Shown: positions 9,852 to 19,491 of the stretch, piece after piece
Numbering within the stretch: position 1 is the stretch's first letter
How the letters are laid out: every line of letters starts with the position of its first letter
Assembly (NCBI RefSeq): GCF_037076465.1
Contig: NZ_AP028908.1
Span: 1,178,001 to 1,242,000 of the forward strand
Direction: 5' to 3'
From: Pectobacterium araliae
Lineage (GTDB): Bacteria; Pseudomonadota; Gammaproteobacteria; Enterobacterales; Enterobacteriaceae
DNA: 64,000 nucleotides
The notes under the pieces: generated by a model
Seen by the model: the letters and a program-made list of their open reading frames with translations, nothing else
Databases searched by the model: none
Told to the model about the DNA's origin: nothing
Translations under genes and position numbers: made by a program

Positions 9852-10055
9852 TTAACGGACGTATCGCCATACTGCGGTGGGAACTTTGTCGTAGAGTTTG
9901 TTCATCGTCAGCTCTGCCAGGCGATGATCGGCTGCAGAAAAGAACATCTCCAGCTCATCATTGGAGAGTTCATACTTGTTTTTTTCAATAACGCGTTCGA
10001 GAGTGTCTATGGTTGTGCATTTACGCAAACGCATCAAATAATCGATTTTTTTCAT
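9852..10055 (-). CDS. hha: Haemolysin expression-modulating protein Hha
   Basis: A 67-residue Hha/YmoA-family nucleoid-associated protein. It has no DNA-binding domain of its own and works by binding H-NS/StpA filaments to silence acquired and virulence genes. Nearly the whole chain matches E. coli Hha ([40 protein letters not shown]). It is the second gene of a tomB-hha operon with a 49-bp gap; AGG lies just upstream of its ATG. Confidence 0.96.
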   Translation of the reverse strand: MKKIDYLMRLRKCTTIDTLERVIEKNKYELSNDELEMFFSAADHRLAELTMNKLYDKVPTAVWRYVR

Positions 10056-10104
10056 AATGGCCTATGCAAACAGTACCTGGTGGTTAAAAAATATAAATTA
10101 TTGC

Positions 10105-10473
10105 TTAAGTTTTAGCAGGCGTACAGACGTTCTCCCCTGAGAACATTCCGAATAATTTTGCTTTAGACTTCTGCCAGCGTCGTAGTTCAGCATCATTAAT
10201 ACCATAGTTGCTAAACAAGACGTAAGTATCATCCAAATACTTTTCAACCTGCTCTGAAAGCTCACTTTCGTTAGGGTATTTTATTTTAAATGTGAGAATA
10301 AATGTAGCGATATGCTCAATAAGCTCATTTAATTGGAGATTGATCGCAGAGGTTGGATCATTGACCCAGCCATGGCTGCTATCGCCTAACGTTGCTATGC
10401 TTTCATCACACAGATTCTCACACAAGAATCTGAGTTGGGCAATATCATAATGTTTTGGTGTGTACTCATCCAT
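10105..10473 (-). CDS. tomB: Hha toxicity modulator TomB (YbaJ)
   Basis: A 122-residue acidic protein of the TomB/YbaJ family, described in E. coli as antagonist of Hha toxicity and affecting biofilm formation. Conserved blocks include YTPKHYDIAQLRFLCENLCDE near the start and the VLFSNYGI/DAELRRWQKSK region near the end. GGAGGG precedes the ATG. It is transcribed ahead of hha, as in other enterobacteria. Confidence 0.93.
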   Translation of the reverse strand: MDEYTPKHYDIAQLRFLCENLCDESIATLGDSSHGWVNDPTSAINLQLNELIEHIATFILTFKIKYPNESELSEQVEKYLDDTYVLFSNYGINDAELRRWQKSKAKLFGMFSGENVCTPAKT

Positions 10474-11006
10474 ATCAATCCCTCCGTTAAGCCGTTATTC
10501 AGTGTTACTGTGGTTAACACCTGGTAAACAGGTAGACTGATGAAGCCTGCAAGATAAAGATGTTAGCATTGTTTCGTATTGATGTTGTTACAGACAATGC
10601 GTTTAGCCATTGTGATTCGTTCAGCATTAAATGAGACAATGGCGGTTTTCGTACCTCTCACATATTACTATGTCGTGAAATAGGGTTGGCGTAAATACCA
10701 ACATATCATGACTTAACCTTAAGTATAGTTCTACCAAGCTGGCTACGATTACGTCATTCTATATATGACTATAGCAAAAGCGTTCGTAAAATTCGCGGAT
10801 AATAGGTAAGGTTTTCATCGCTATTTATTTTGATTAATCCTCTGTTTTTTTGTAACAATAAGCATGGAATAAACTCGCCTGCGGATTATTTAATTATTTC
10901 TATCTGAAAATATGAGAAAGGGTAGAAGGAAAGCGAAGAGAACATTCGGGGGGTAAGGTTGCGTGGTTGTTGTTATCTTATTGTTTAATAGGTTTTTTAT
11001 GGAAGT
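10474..11006. other. AT-rich intergenic region upstream of tomB-hha
   Basis: About 530 bp without a convincing gene. It is clearly more AT-rich than the neighbouring genes and must include the tomB-hha promoter. I could not place -35/-10 boxes with confidence. Confidence 0.5.
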
Positions 11007-11056
11007 GCATCCCGTACGGTCATACTCGCGTCATAACATAGACTGTATCGGGATGC
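11007..11056 (-). terminator. Inverted repeat downstream of rpmJ2
   Basis: Arms GCATCCCG (11007-11014) and CGGGATGC (11049-11056), extended by imperfect pairing of ACGGTC/GACTGT, lie directly after the rpmJ2 stop in the transcription direction. No clear U-tract follows, so this is a probable but unproven terminator. Confidence 0.45.
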
Positions 11057-11068
11057 GGTAGAGAAAGA

Positions 11069-11212
11069 TTAACCTTTTTTCTTTTTTCCGCCCTGCACGG
11101 CCTTAAAGCGTGGATTGGATTTACATATAACGTAAACTCGTCCGCGACGGCGGACCACAATACAATCTTTGTGACGATTTTTTGCTGAACGCAGCGAACT
11201 AAGCACCTGCAT
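11069..11212 (-). CDS. rpmJ2: Zinc-independent 50S ribosomal protein L36 (RpmJ2/YkgO)
   Basis: A 47-residue L36 of the C-minus type. It reads [17 protein letters not shown]... and ends in a lysine-rich tail (GGKKKKG). The zinc-binding Cys/His set of ordinary L36 is not complete, so the protein does not need zinc and can replace the zinc form during zinc starvation. It is only 17 bp behind rpmE2, forming the conserved rpmE2-rpmJ2 pair; GAGAGGG is its ribosome site. Confidence 0.95.
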   Translation of the reverse strand: MQVLSSLRSAKNRHKDCIVVRRRGRVYVICKSNPRFKAVQGGKKKKG

Positions 11213-11229
11213 TTAATAACCCTCTCTGA

Positions 11230-11478
11230 TTACTTGAAGAAGTTCCCAAAGCGCTGCTGGAAGCGCGCAGTGCTGCCTTCCTTGGAATATTCTTTTTGCT
11301 TCCCAGTGTAATAGGGATGCGATGCCGAAGAAACATCAATGGTTACGTAAGGGTAGTTGACGCCCTCAAGTTCGATTGTCCGATCGGTTTTAATGGTTGA
11401 CCCTGTCCTGTAATAGACATCCGCGCTGGTATCATGAAATACCACTGTGCGATAGTCAGGATGAATGTTCGCTTTCAT
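11230..11478 (-). CDS. rpmE2: Zinc-independent 50S ribosomal protein L31 type B (RpmE2/YkgM)
   Basis: An 82-residue L31 type B that starts [20 protein letters not shown] and contains [12 protein letters not shown]. The zinc-ligand cysteines of the primary L31 are absent. In enterobacteria this paralogue is repressed by Zur and is made when zinc is scarce, freeing zinc from ribosomes. The ATG at 11478 is chosen over an in-frame ATG at 11508 from family alignment. A Zur-like palindrome lies immediately upstream. Confidence 0.95.
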   Translation of the reverse strand: MKANIHPDYRTVVFHDTSADVYYRTGSTIKTDRTIELEGVNYPYVTIDVSSASHPYYTGKQKEYSKEGSTARFQQRFGNFFK

Positions 11479-11489
11479 AGTTATCCAAC

Positions 11490-11508
11490 TTGTTATGTTA
11501 TAACGCAT
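11490..11508 (-). promoter_or_regulatory. Candidate Zur operator of rpmE2-rpmJ2
   Basis: On the minus strand ATGCGTTATAACATAACAA contains the palindrome GTTATAAC (11497-11504) flanked by further matching bases, resembling the Zur consensus core (GTTATANTATAAC). It lies 12 bp before the rpmE2 start, where repression would be effective. Confidence 0.6.
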
Positions 11509-11713
11509 CTTTAATATTGCGCTTTTTTTGCATCAGGATCAACCATTATGTGTGGCGAAGCGGCAGCACTCGCTAAGTAACGACAGAGACAAAGAAAGTG
11601 AAATGGTACTCACGCCGTTTAGTGCGAATTAGCCATCACTTTAACTTGGACTGATGGAGTAGGGTAGGATCGTAAAAAAGGCCGCTAGGCGGCCTTTCAG
11701 ATTGATGACAAAG

Positions 11714-11737
11714 TCCTGGCCGTGAAGCCAGGATTTT
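11714..11737 (+). terminator. Inward-protecting terminator at the left end of the IS
   Basis: Stem TCCTGGC (11714-11720) / GCCAGGA (11727-11733) followed by TTTT, located between the left repeat and the transposase start. It would stop transcription entering the element from the left. Confidence 0.6.
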
Positions 11738-11775
11738 GATCTAATAAGGTTAGTGCAAAAAACGGACTGACCGCC

Positions 11776-13248
11776 ATGCTCAGAGAACCCTCCCCGCAGC
11801 AGTACCAGTTTGAAACCATCACCCTCGACGAACTTGTCCCAGAAGACCATCTGGTCCGTAAAATCGATGCTGCCATCAATTTTGAATTTATCCGCGATGC
11901 CGTTTCCCACCTCTATTGCCCCGATAACGGCAGGCCTGCTATCGACCCCGTTCGCCTGATTAAAATGATGCTGTTGGGCTACCTCTTCGGTGTCCCCTCT
12001 GAACGCCGTCTGGTCAAGGAAATCCAGGTCAATGTCGCTTACCGCTGGTTCCTGCGCATGGGCTTGACCGAGAAGGTCCCGGACGCCTCTACCCTTAGCC
12101 AGAACCGTATCCGTCGATTTAACGGCAGCGATGTCTTCCAGCAGATTTTTGACCATATCGTGTTACAGGCCCTGAGTCAGGGTATGGCAAACGGTCGTGT
12201 GCTCTACACCGACAGCACCCACCTGAAAGCCGATGCCAACCCGCGCAAAGCCGTGAATGAACTGCGCCCTGAAGGGGTCAGTGAATACTTCACGCAACTG
12301 AATGACGCGGTGGAGGCCGACAGGAAACAACGCGAAAAAAAGCCGCTGCCCGCCGCAAGAAAAGCAACCCAAAACGACGCCGTTAAAAACACCAAAGTGA
12401 GCACCACCGACCCGGAAAGCGGCTTTATGCACCGGGACAACAAGCCGAAAGGCTTCTTCTATCTGGACCACCGCACAGTAGACGGAAAGCATGGCATCAT
12501 CATGGATACCCATGTGACACCAGGCAATGTGCACGACAGCCAGCCCTTTATCGGGCGACTCGAGCGGCAGGTAGAACGCTTCGGTCTGGAGCCGGTGGCG
12601 GTGGGCGTGGACGCGGGTTACTTCACGGCGGCGGTGTGCCAGCTCACTCAGGAGATGGGTATCGCGTTGGTTCCGGGCTATCGCCGGCCACACAAGGGTC
12701 AGAACGCGTTCCAGAAGAAGCACTTCAGGTACGATGAGGAGCGCGATGTGTATGTGTGCCCGGCAGAGGAGTTACTGAACTACAGCACGACAGACCGTAA
12801 CGGCTATCAACATTACCGTTCAGACCCGACAGTGTGCCAACGGTGTGAGCAGAGACGGCAGTGTACGCAGAACAGCAAAGCGCAGAAAACGCTAACCCGG
12901 CACGTCTGGGAAGCATCGAAAGAGGAAGCCAACAGGTTACGGCTGACGAAATGGGGCAAAAAGATATACGCCCGGCGTAAAGAAACGGTGGAGAGAAGCT
13001 TCGCGGATGCGAAACAGCACCATGGTCATCGATATGCCCGGTTCCGTGGACTGTCGAAAGTACAGATGCAGTGCCTGCTTGCGGCCACAGCGCAAAATAT
13101 GAAGAAGATGGCGCTGCTGGCGCTTCTTTATTGTCTTTATGTGTGGCTGAAAAGGTCTTGTGAAGGTCAATACGCCGCCTTGGGCAAGCAGAAAGCTCAA
13201 ATGACGAGGTTGTGGAAAAATATCGCGATCGCGACCTGCGGTCGCTAA
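11776..13248 (+). CDS. DDE transposase, IS1182 family
   Basis: A 490-residue transposase. The N-terminal domain (about 15-115; GRPAIDPVRLIKMMLLGYL, SERRLVKEI, DASTLSQNRIRRF) is of the DUF772 type. The RNase H-like catalytic core shows the first Asp at 146 (VLYTDSTHLKAD), the second at 279 (AVGVDAGYF) and a Glu at 403 or 406 (RKETVERSFADAK). A Cys cluster (C328, C354, C357, C363) lies in the insert between the second Asp and the Glu. No frameshift or stop is seen, so the copy may be active. Confidence 0.9.
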   Translation: MLREPSPQQYQFETITLDELVPEDHLVRKIDAAINFEFIRDAVSHLYCPDNGRPAIDPVRLIKMMLLGYLFGVPSERRLVKEIQVNVAYRWFLRMGLTEKVPDASTLSQNRIRRFNGSDVFQQIFDHIVLQALSQGMANGRVLYTDSTHLKADANPRKAVNELRPEGVSEYFTQLNDAVEADRKQREKKPLPAARKATQNDAVKNTKVSTTDPESGFMHRDNKPKGFFYLDHRTVDGKHGIIMDTHVTPGNVHDSQPFIGRLERQVERFGLEPVAVGVDAGYFTAAVCQLTQEMGIALVPGYRRPHKGQNAFQKKHFRYDEERDVYVCPAEELLNYSTTDRNGYQHYRSDPTVCQRCEQRRQCTQNSKAQKTLTRHVWEASKEEANRLRLTKWGKKIYARRKETVERSFADAKQHHGHRYARFRGLSKVQMQCLLAATAQNMKKMALLALLYCLYVWLKRSCEGQYAALGKQKAQMTRLWKNIAIATCGR

Positions 13249-13256
13249 AAAAGAAG

Positions 13257-13280
13257 AACCCCACCTGAAAAAGTGGGGTT
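13257..13280 (+). terminator. Terminator-like hairpin behind the transposase
   Basis: Stem AACCCCAC (13257-13264) / GTGGGGTT (13273-13280) with loop CTGAAAAA, nine bases beyond the transposase stop. The flanking A-rich run upstream and the short TT downstream suggest it could work on both strands. Confidence 0.55.
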
Positions 13281-13336
13281 AGTCAGCAGTCTGAAAGGCC
13301 GCTAGGCGGCCTTTTAGAGTCGGTGTTGGGGCAGTC

Positions 13337-16300
13337 TTAGTGAGCGGTTGTATCGTCCACTTTTTTACCGAAGCGACGACGAACAACAACGAAGAATACC
13401 GGAACGAAGAAGATGGCCAGCACGGTTGCTGTAATCATCCCGCCCATTACGCCAGTACCAACGGCATTCTGTGCGCCGGAACCTGCACCACTACTGATTA
13501 CCAGCGGCATTACGCCGAGGATAAAGGCAAGTGAGGTCATCAGGATTGGACGCAAACGCATACGAACCGCATCCAGCGTTGCCTCTATTAGCCCTTTACC
13601 TTCTTTTTCCATCAAGTCTTTAGCAAATTCGACGATCAATATGGCGTTTTTCGCCGATAGCCCAATGGTTGTCAGCAGGCCTACCTTAAAGTAAACGTCA
13701 TTTTCAAGACTCGTCATATTCGCTGCAATCAATGCACCGATGATCCCCAATGGAACAACCAGCATGACAGAGAACGGTATTGACCAGCTTTCATAAAGTG
13801 CCGCCAGACATAGGAACACGACAATCAATGAAATGGCATAAATTGCCGGAGCCTGATTACCAGACAGCCGTTCCTGATAAGACATTCCCGTCCATTCGTA
13901 ACCGATACCTTGCGGTAATTGGGTCACGAAGTTTTCCATCAATGCCATGGCTTCACCGGTACTCTTACCTGGAGCAGCTTCGCCCTGTATCTGCATGGAT
14001 GGTTGGCCGTTATAACGCTCCAGACGCGGTGAACCATATTCCCAGTGGCTCTGCGTGAAAGCCGAGAATGGCACCATCTGTCCGTTGCTACCGCGGATGT
14101 ACCAGTTTTTGATGTCATCTGGCAACATACGGAAAGGCGCATCGGCCTGAACGTAAACTTTCTTCACACGACCACGATCGATAAAGTCATTCACGTAAGA
14201 ACCACCCAGCGTGGTTGCCAACGTTGAACTGACATCCGCCAGTGACACGCCAAGCGCTTGTGCTTTTTCCTGGTCGATATCAAGACGGAACTGCGGTGTA
14301 TCTTCCATCCCATTAGGACGAACTTGTACCAGCGTATCAGGGTGTTGTGCCGCCATACCCAGCAATTGGTTACGTGCTTCTGTCAGTTTTGCATGCCCAA
14401 GGTTAGCCTGGTCAATCAACTGGAAATCAAAACCTGTTGCGGTACCCAATTCGATAATCGCAGGAACGTTGGCCGCAATCACGATAGCTTCTTTATATTG
14501 ACTGAAAACCGCGTTAGCTCTGCCTGCAATGGCCTGGACTTTATTTTCCGTACCGCTTCGTTCACTCCAGTCATTCAAGCTGGCAAAGGCCAAACCGGCA
14601 TTCTGCCCGCGACCAGAAAACCCGAAGCCCGTCACGGTAAACACAGACTTGACGTTACTTTTCTCATTTTCGAGATAGTACTGCGTCATTCTGTCCATGA
14701 TTTTCTGTGTGTTTTCCTGCGTTGCCCCTGAAGGCAACTGAACAATATTCAGCAGAACTCCCTGATCTTCATCCGGCAGGAAAGACGTTGGCAAACGTAA
14801 GAACAACAGTGCCAGACCCACAACAATCAATAGATAGATGACCAGATAACGACCCGTGCTGCGCAGGATATTTGCCACGCTATCGGTATAGTGATTAGTG
14901 CTTTTCTCGAACAGTCTGTTGAACCAGCCGAAGAAGCCTTTCTTCTCACCGTGATCGCCTTTGGCAATCGGTTTTAACAGCGTTGCACAAAGCGCTGGCG
15001 TCAAAATCAACGCAACCAGAACCGACAGCACCATTGCAGAAACGATGGTGATAGAGAATTGACGGTAGATTGCCCCTGTGGAACCACCGGTAAATGCCAT
15101 TGGGATGAATACGGCAGACAGAACCAACGCAATACCGACCAGCGCCCCCTGAATCTGCTCCATGGAACGTTTTGTTGCTTCTTTCGGCGGTAACCCTTCT
15201 TCCGCCATCACTCGTTCCACGTTTTCCACGACGACGATGGCGTCATCCACCAGAAGCCCGATGGCGAGCACCATTGCGAACATCGTCAAAGTGTTAATGG
15301 AGTAACCAAACACCGAGAGGATAGCAAACGTTCCCAGCAAGACGACCGGCACCGCGATGGTTGGGATCAGCGTGGCACGGAAGTTCTGCAAGAACAGATA
15401 CATCACCAGGAAGACCAGTACGATGGCTTCCACCAGCGTTTTCACCACTTCGTTGATCGAAATCTTAACGAAGGGGGTGGTATCGTACGGGTAAACGACT
15501 TTTAGGCCAGAAGGGAAGAACTCTTCCAAATTGGTTAGCGCAGCCTTTACTGCGTTTGCGGTATCCAATGCGTTCGCACCGGTTGCCAGTTTGATACCAA
15601 TACCGGCCGCGGGGTTACCATTGAAACGGGCTATAACGTCGTAGCCTTCTGCGCCCAACTCAACGCGGGCAACGTCTTTAAGGCGAACCTGAGAGCCATC
15701 CGTATTAACTTTTAGCAGTATTTTAGAAAATTCTTCTGCTGAGTTCAGGCGGGTCTGCGCAATGATTGATGCATTCAACTGTTGGCCAGGAACTGGCGGC
15801 GCGCCACCTAATTGCCCAGCGGCGATCTGGTTGTTTTGAACTCGAATTGCGGCGGTGACATCACCTGCAGTTAATTGGTAATTGTTCAGTTTGTTCGGAT
15901 CCAGCCAGATACGCATCGCGTATTGGGAACCAAACAGCTGCGCGTCACCTACACCGGAGGTACGGCTGATAGGATCTTTAATGTTAGCAGCCACGTAGTC
16001 AGCGATATCTTCCTGTGACATTTTACCGTCTTCACTGATGAAGGCGGCAACCATGAGGAAGCTGCTGCTTGATTTCCGAACGTTAACCCCTTGCTGCTGT
16101 ACTTCCTGTGGCAACAGCGGCATGGCCAGTTGCAGCTTGTTCTGCACCTGGACCTGCGCGATGTCTGGATCAGTACCTGCGTCAAAGGTCAGCGTAATCT
16201 GGACCGTACCTGAAGAATCACTGCTTGATGACATGTACATCAGGTTATCGATACCGTTCATATTCTGTTCGATAACCTGCGTAACGGAATCTTGCAGCGT

Positions 16301-16465
16301 TGATGCATCGGCCCCTGGATAAGTTGCTGTTACATCAATCGCAGGCGGTGCGATTGTTGGATATTGGGCAATAGGTAATTTAACAATTGCCAGCAACCCC
16401 GTCAGCATCACCATGATGGCGAGTACCCATGCAAAAATGGGTCGATCTATAAAAAACTTAGCCAT
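13337..16465 (-). CDS. acrB: RND multidrug efflux pump AcrB
   Basis: A 1042-residue RND pump of the inner membrane that exports drugs, bile salts and plant antimicrobials using the proton gradient, together with AcrA and TolC. The start [20 protein letters not shown] is typical. Proton-relay aspartates appear in [19 protein letters not shown]; the second relay region ([16 protein letters not shown]) has the expected Lys. Twelve membrane helices and two large periplasmic loops fit the family length (1049 in E. coli). It follows acrA by 28 bp; its terminator region hosts the IS. Confidence 0.97.
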   Translation of the reverse strand: MAKFFIDRPIFAWVLAIMVMLTGLLAIVKLPIAQYPTIAPPAIDVTATYPGADASTLQDSVTQVIEQNMNGIDNLMYMSSSSDSSGTVQITLTFDAGTDPDIAQVQVQNKLQLAMPLLPQEVQQQGVNVRKSSSSFLMVAAFISEDGKMSQEDIADYVAANIKDPISRTSGVGDAQLFGSQYAMRIWLDPNKLNNYQLTAGDVTAAIRVQNNQIAAGQLGGAPPVPGQQLNASIIAQTRLNSAEEFSKILLKVNTDGSQVRLKDVARVELGAEGYDVIARFNGNPAAGIGIKLATGANALDTANAVKAALTNLEEFFPSGLKVVYPYDTTPFVKISINEVVKTLVEAIVLVFLVMYLFLQNFRATLIPTIAVPVVLLGTFAILSVFGYSINTLTMFAMVLAIGLLVDDAIVVVENVERVMAEEGLPPKEATKRSMEQIQGALVGIALVLSAVFIPMAFTGGSTGAIYRQFSITIVSAMVLSVLVALILTPALCATLLKPIAKGDHGEKKGFFGWFNRLFEKSTNHYTDSVANILRSTGRYLVIYLLIVVGLALLFLRLPTSFLPDEDQGVLLNIVQLPSGATQENTQKIMDRMTQYYLENEKSNVKSVFTVTGFGFSGRGQNAGLAFASLNDWSERSGTENKVQAIAGRANAVFSQYKEAIVIAANVPAIIELGTATGFDFQLIDQANLGHAKLTEARNQLLGMAAQHPDTLVQVRPNGMEDTPQFRLDIDQEKAQALGVSLADVSSTLATTLGGSYVNDFIDRGRVKKVYVQADAPFRMLPDDIKNWYIRGSNGQMVPFSAFTQSHWEYGSPRLERYNGQPSMQIQGEAAPGKSTGEAMALMENFVTQLPQGIGYEWTGMSYQERLSGNQAPAIYAISLIVVFLCLAALYESWSIPFSVMLVVPLGIIGALIAANMTSLENDVYFKVGLLTTIGLSAKNAILIVEFAKDLMEKEGKGLIEATLDAVRMRLRPILMTSLAFILGVMPLVISSGAGSGAQNAVGTGVMGGMITATVLAIFFVPVFFVVVRRRFGKKVDDTTAH

Positions 16466-16493
16466 GAGTTGTCCCGGCTCCTGTTAGAACGTC

Positions 16494-17687
16494 TTAAGAC
16501 TTCGCGGGTTCTGCTGACGCTTGTTGCGCCTGCTGATTTTCTGGAGCGACTTCTTTAGCTTTCACCTGTGCACCGGGTCTGATTTTTTGCAGACCAGTGA
16601 CGATAACGCGATCGCCCGCTTTCAAGCCCTCGGCAACCAACCATTTGTCACCAATTGCTTTACTGGTTTTCAGCATGCGAGGTTCTACTTTATCGCCTTC
16701 TCCCACTACCATCGCGGTAGCCTGACCACGAGGATCGCGCGTGACACCTTGCTGGGGAACTAATAAGGCAGTCGGGTTAACGCCGGAATCGAGACGAGCC
16801 CGGACAAACATACCGGGAAGCAGGTTATGCTGTGGGTTCGGGAAGATAGCGCGTAGCGTGATGGAACCTGTGGTTTCATCTACCGTAACATCAGAGAATT
16901 CCAATGTACCCGCTTCGGCATATTCAGTGCCGTTTTCTAACAGCAGACGGACATTCGCTTTGCCTTCATTCTGCTTCAGCGTGCCGCTTTCCAGTTCTCT
17001 TTTCAATTGCAGGAAATCGTTACTGGACTGCGTAACATCGACATAGATTGGATTAAGCTGCTGTACCGTCGTTAATGCTGTTGCTTGCCCGGTTGCCACC
17101 AACGCGCCTTCTGTGACCGTAGATTTACCCACGCGGCCTTCGATTGGCGAATTAACCTTGGTGTATGCCAGATTGATTTGTGCCGTGTCGACGGCTGCTT
17201 TAGCTGCCTGAACTGCCGCATCAGCCTGACGAGAGGTAGCGACAGCCTGATCGTAATCCTGCTTGCTGACGTAGTTGGTGCCCAGCAGCGGTTTATAGCG
17301 GTTGACTGTCAGGCGGGCAATTTCTGCCTGAGCCTGTGCCTGAGCGAGTGAGCCTTTGGCGCTATTGTAACTTGCCTGATAGGTCGCAGGATCGATTTGA
17401 TACAGCGATGCGCCAGCTTTAATGTCAGACCCTTCAACGAAGTTGCGTTTGAGAATAATACCGCCAACCTGTGGGCGAACTTCGGCAATGCGGTAAGCAC
17501 TTGTGCGGCCCGGCAGCTCGGTCATGACATTCAGTGCTTCCGTTTTTAACGTCACAATACCCACTTCAGGCATCTGCTGCTGCGCGCCGCCTTGCTGATT
17601 ATTGCCGCTATCACATCCTGCGAGCATTAAGCCGCCAGAAAGCATCAGAACTGCCGCCAGAGGCGTTAGCCCTCTGTTTTTGTTCAT
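16494..17687 (-). CDS. acrA: Periplasmic membrane-fusion lipoprotein AcrA
   Basis: A 397-residue adaptor that links AcrB to TolC. A lipoprotein signal ends in LMLAGC (Cys at about 25). The chain then shows the lipoyl/barrel-sandwich segments (EVRPQVGGIILKRNFVEGSDIKAG; PIEGRVGKSTVTEGALVATGQ), an alpha-helical hairpin between them (about 100-170) and the beta-barrel and membrane-proximal domain. It is first gene of acrAB; the acrR operator lies in its promoter region. Confidence 0.96.
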   Translation of the reverse strand: MNKNRGLTPLAAVLMLSGGLMLAGCDSGNNQQGGAQQQMPEVGIVTLKTEALNVMTELPGRTSAYRIAEVRPQVGGIILKRNFVEGSDIKAGASLYQIDPATYQASYNSAKGSLAQAQAQAEIARLTVNRYKPLLGTNYVSKQDYDQAVATSRQADAAVQAAKAAVDTAQINLAYTKVNSPIEGRVGKSTVTEGALVATGQATALTTVQQLNPIYVDVTQSSNDFLQLKRELESGTLKQNEGKANVRLLLENGTEYAEAGTLEFSDVTVDETTGSITLRAIFPNPQHNLLPGMFVRARLDSGVNPTALLVPQQGVTRDPRGQATAMVVGEGDKVEPRMLKTSKAIGDKWLVAEGLKAGDRVIVTGLQKIRPGAQVKAKEVAPENQQAQQASAEPAKS

Positions 17688-17776
17688 AGATAAACCTCAA
17701 GTGTCCGATTTGAAATTGACCAATGGATCACAAGCTTAAAAACCCATTGCTGCTATAGTCTTATGTTCATGCTATG

Positions 17777-17802
17777 TTACATACATTCTCGAATGTATGT
17801 AA
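17777..17802. promoter_or_regulatory. AcrR operator between acrA and acrR
   Basis: A perfect palindrome of 12-bp arms, TTACATACATTC and GAATGTATGTAA, around a central TC. It is almost identical to the known E. coli AcrR operator (TACATACATT...AATGTATGTA) and lies between the divergent starts, so it can control acrAB and acrR together. Confidence 0.93.
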
Positions 17803-17852
17803 ATCACGCTTTCCTTCAAATACAGCGATATGGCACGAAAAACCAAACTATC

Positions 17853-18494
17853 ATGGTACGAAAAACTAAAAAACAGGCTCAGGAAACCCGACAACATATA
17901 CTAGATACTGCGTTGAGAGTCTTCTCTGAGCATGGTGTGTCTGTGACGTCATTGTCTGACATTGCCACCGCTGCCGGTGTGACCCGCGGTGCTATTTATT
18001 GGCATTTTAAGAACAAAGCCGAAATTTTTGATGAAATCTGGGCGCTGGCTGAGTCAAAACTCAGTGAGTTTGAAATAGAGTATCAGACAAAATTCCCTGA
18101 TAATCCACTCCGTGTGATGCGTGAATTGTTGATTTATATGCTGCGTTTAACCGGCAGTGATACTCACTGGCGCTCTATCATGGAAATTGCATTTCACAAA
18201 TGTGAGTTTGTCGGTGAAATGTTGCAATCGTATAATGCGCGTAAAGCGCTTTATCTTTCCTGTTATATCGATATTGAAGAAAACCTGATTAAGTGTATTC
18301 GTATGGGAATGTTGCCGACGGATATTTATCCCCGCCGTGCAGCGATCGCGCTACGCGCCTACTTTTCCGGCGTGATGGAGAACTGGCTATTTATGCCAGA
18401 AAGTTTCGATCTCGATCAGGAAGCACCGGAACTGGTGGATGCTTTTATCGATATGTTACATTTTAGCCCTGCGCTGCGTAAACCCGCCGGGTAA
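17853..18494 (+). CDS. acrR: TetR-family repressor AcrR
   Basis: A 213-residue TetR repressor of acrAB. The N-terminal helix-turn-helix is plain (SVTSLSDIATAAGVTRGAIYWHFKNKAEIF), followed by the helical ligand domain with conserved IMEIAFHKCEFVGEM and SGVMENWLF. Drugs binding in that domain release it from the operator. The start at ATG 17853 (MVRKTKKQAQETRQHIL) is chosen from the family; the frame is open further upstream across the operator, which argues against the earlier start. Confidence 0.95.
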   Translation: MVRKTKKQAQETRQHILDTALRVFSEHGVSVTSLSDIATAAGVTRGAIYWHFKNKAEIFDEIWALAESKLSEFEIEYQTKFPDNPLRVMRELLIYMLRLTGSDTHWRSIMEIAFHKCEFVGEMLQSYNARKALYLSCYIDIEENLIKCIRMGMLPTDIYPRRAAIALRAYFSGVMENWLFMPESFDLDQEAPELVDAFIDMLHFSPALRKPAG

Positions 18495-18539
18495 GTGGCT
18501 GTTCGCTCGTATTCATCTACCTTACCCATTCGCACAGAG

Positions 18540-18719
18540 CTATTTGCGTCGTGCAGAAGATTCCGCGTTAGTTTCTCTTTGCGCGATCTTTTTTTCAAAA
18601 TCAGTTCGTACCATGGCCAATGCCGCTAGCGCGATATCGGGTTCGATCTGGTTCTCTTCCAGTAGCATAATCAAATCAACCGCCAGCTTGACCTCGGGTG
18701 GGGCATTTTCAAGTGACAT
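18540..18719 (-). CDS. rsmS: RsmS (YbaM) small regulator of secondary metabolites
   Basis: A 59-residue protein that reads [20 protein letters not shown] and then [17 protein letters not shown], ending with a charged tail. This matches the YbaM/RsmS family, reported in Pectobacterium and relatives as affecting antibiotic and exoenzyme production; the molecular mechanism is not known to me. It follows priC by 37 bp on the same strand (probable operon) and converges on acrR. Its stop TAG is at 18542-18540. Confidence 0.85.
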   Translation of the reverse strand: MSLENAPPEVKLAVDLIMLLEENQIEPDIALAALAMVRTDFEKKIAQRETNAESSARRK

Positions 18720-18756
18720 GAATCAACTCCTCTTTTTTCTCTGCGAAGCCGCCGCA

Positions 18757-19296
18757 TTATAATCCTTGTTCCCGGCGTTCGATCTGACGTTCCAGACGTG
18801 ATAGTGCCTGACGGCAGCGTGCAAGTCGTCCTTCCAGCGCCGCCAGTTCTTTTTGCAGCCGCTGTTGCTCGCTGAAGAGCGTCTGCGTGATGAGCAGACT
18901 TTCTCTATCCTGAATCATGGAAAGCAAACGGCGTTCATAATCCTGATGCTCCGCGAGCTTGTGATACACATCTCCATCTGGATGTGGCGTGGTACGTTGC
19001 TCTTGTCGGCGTAGTGACTGTGTTGCCAGTTCACGCTGCAAGGCGGCTATCTGACTGACCAGCTTTTCAGCCAGAAAGGCTACGCGATCGGTGCGCTGCT
19101 CTACCACCAGTTGTTTTATGGCGTACAGGTTTTGTTCAACCTCGGCGCGATAATCACGTAGCCGGGTGCCGTAGCTGCTAAACAGCTGACGATCAAAGCG
19201 TGATTGCGGCACGGCTTTATCCGCCAGCGGTTCCAGCGCTTTCGACAGCGTACTAATTTGTTGCTCAAGCGCCTGCAGCAATTGATGCGTGTTCAC
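18757..19296 (-). CDS. priC: Primosomal replication protein PriC
   Basis: A 179-residue mostly helical protein with long heptad-like stretches (SEQQRLQKELAALEGRLARCRQALSRLE). PriC recognises stalled forks and loads DnaB for replication restart independently of PriA. Conserved blocks FDRQLF, YRAEVEQNL and DYERRLLSMI match the family, and length is close to E. coli PriC (175). It is upstream of rsmS in the same direction and divergent from ybaN. Confidence 0.9.
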   Translation of the reverse strand: MNTHQLLQALEQQISTLSKALEPLADKAVPQSRFDRQLFSSYGTRLRDYRAEVEQNLYAIKQLVVEQRTDRVAFLAEKLVSQIAALQRELATQSLRRQEQRTTPHPDGDVYHKLAEHQDYERRLLSMIQDRESLLITQTLFSEQQRLQKELAALEGRLARCRQALSRLERQIERREQGL

Positions 19297-19491
19297 TTTT
19301 TTCCCTTACGGTTAAGGTCAATGATTCAGCCAGCCAACTCAGACGTAATATGTCAGCGTGGTAAGTTATACGGTGCTTTGTGGCTTGCATGAGGATATCT
19401 TAACTAATCCATTGGGCAAGGTGGTGATAAAGTGTGATGAACATTGTCGTCGACAAAACTTAGTGGTAGCGAACAAAGCGTAAAGGTGAAT

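Larger units (their letters stand above)
11689..13302 (+). mobile_element. IS1182-family-like insertion sequence, intact
   Basis: A 1.6-kb element with 21-bp terminal inverted repeats, left at 11689-11709 and right at 13282-13302, matching at 19 of 21 positions. Both are flanked by the same TAG (11686-11688; 13303-13305), and on each side the outer bases complete a GGCCGC-TAG-GCGGCC hairpin, so the exact duplication could be 3 bp or longer. One full-length transposase frame fills it. It sits between acrB and rpmE2, in what looks like the acrB terminator. Confidence 0.8.

Noticed and set aside
11641-12156. Minus-strand frames of 171 and 186 codons inside the IS
   Set aside because: They are antisense to the transposase, which shows a complete DDE core on the plus strand.
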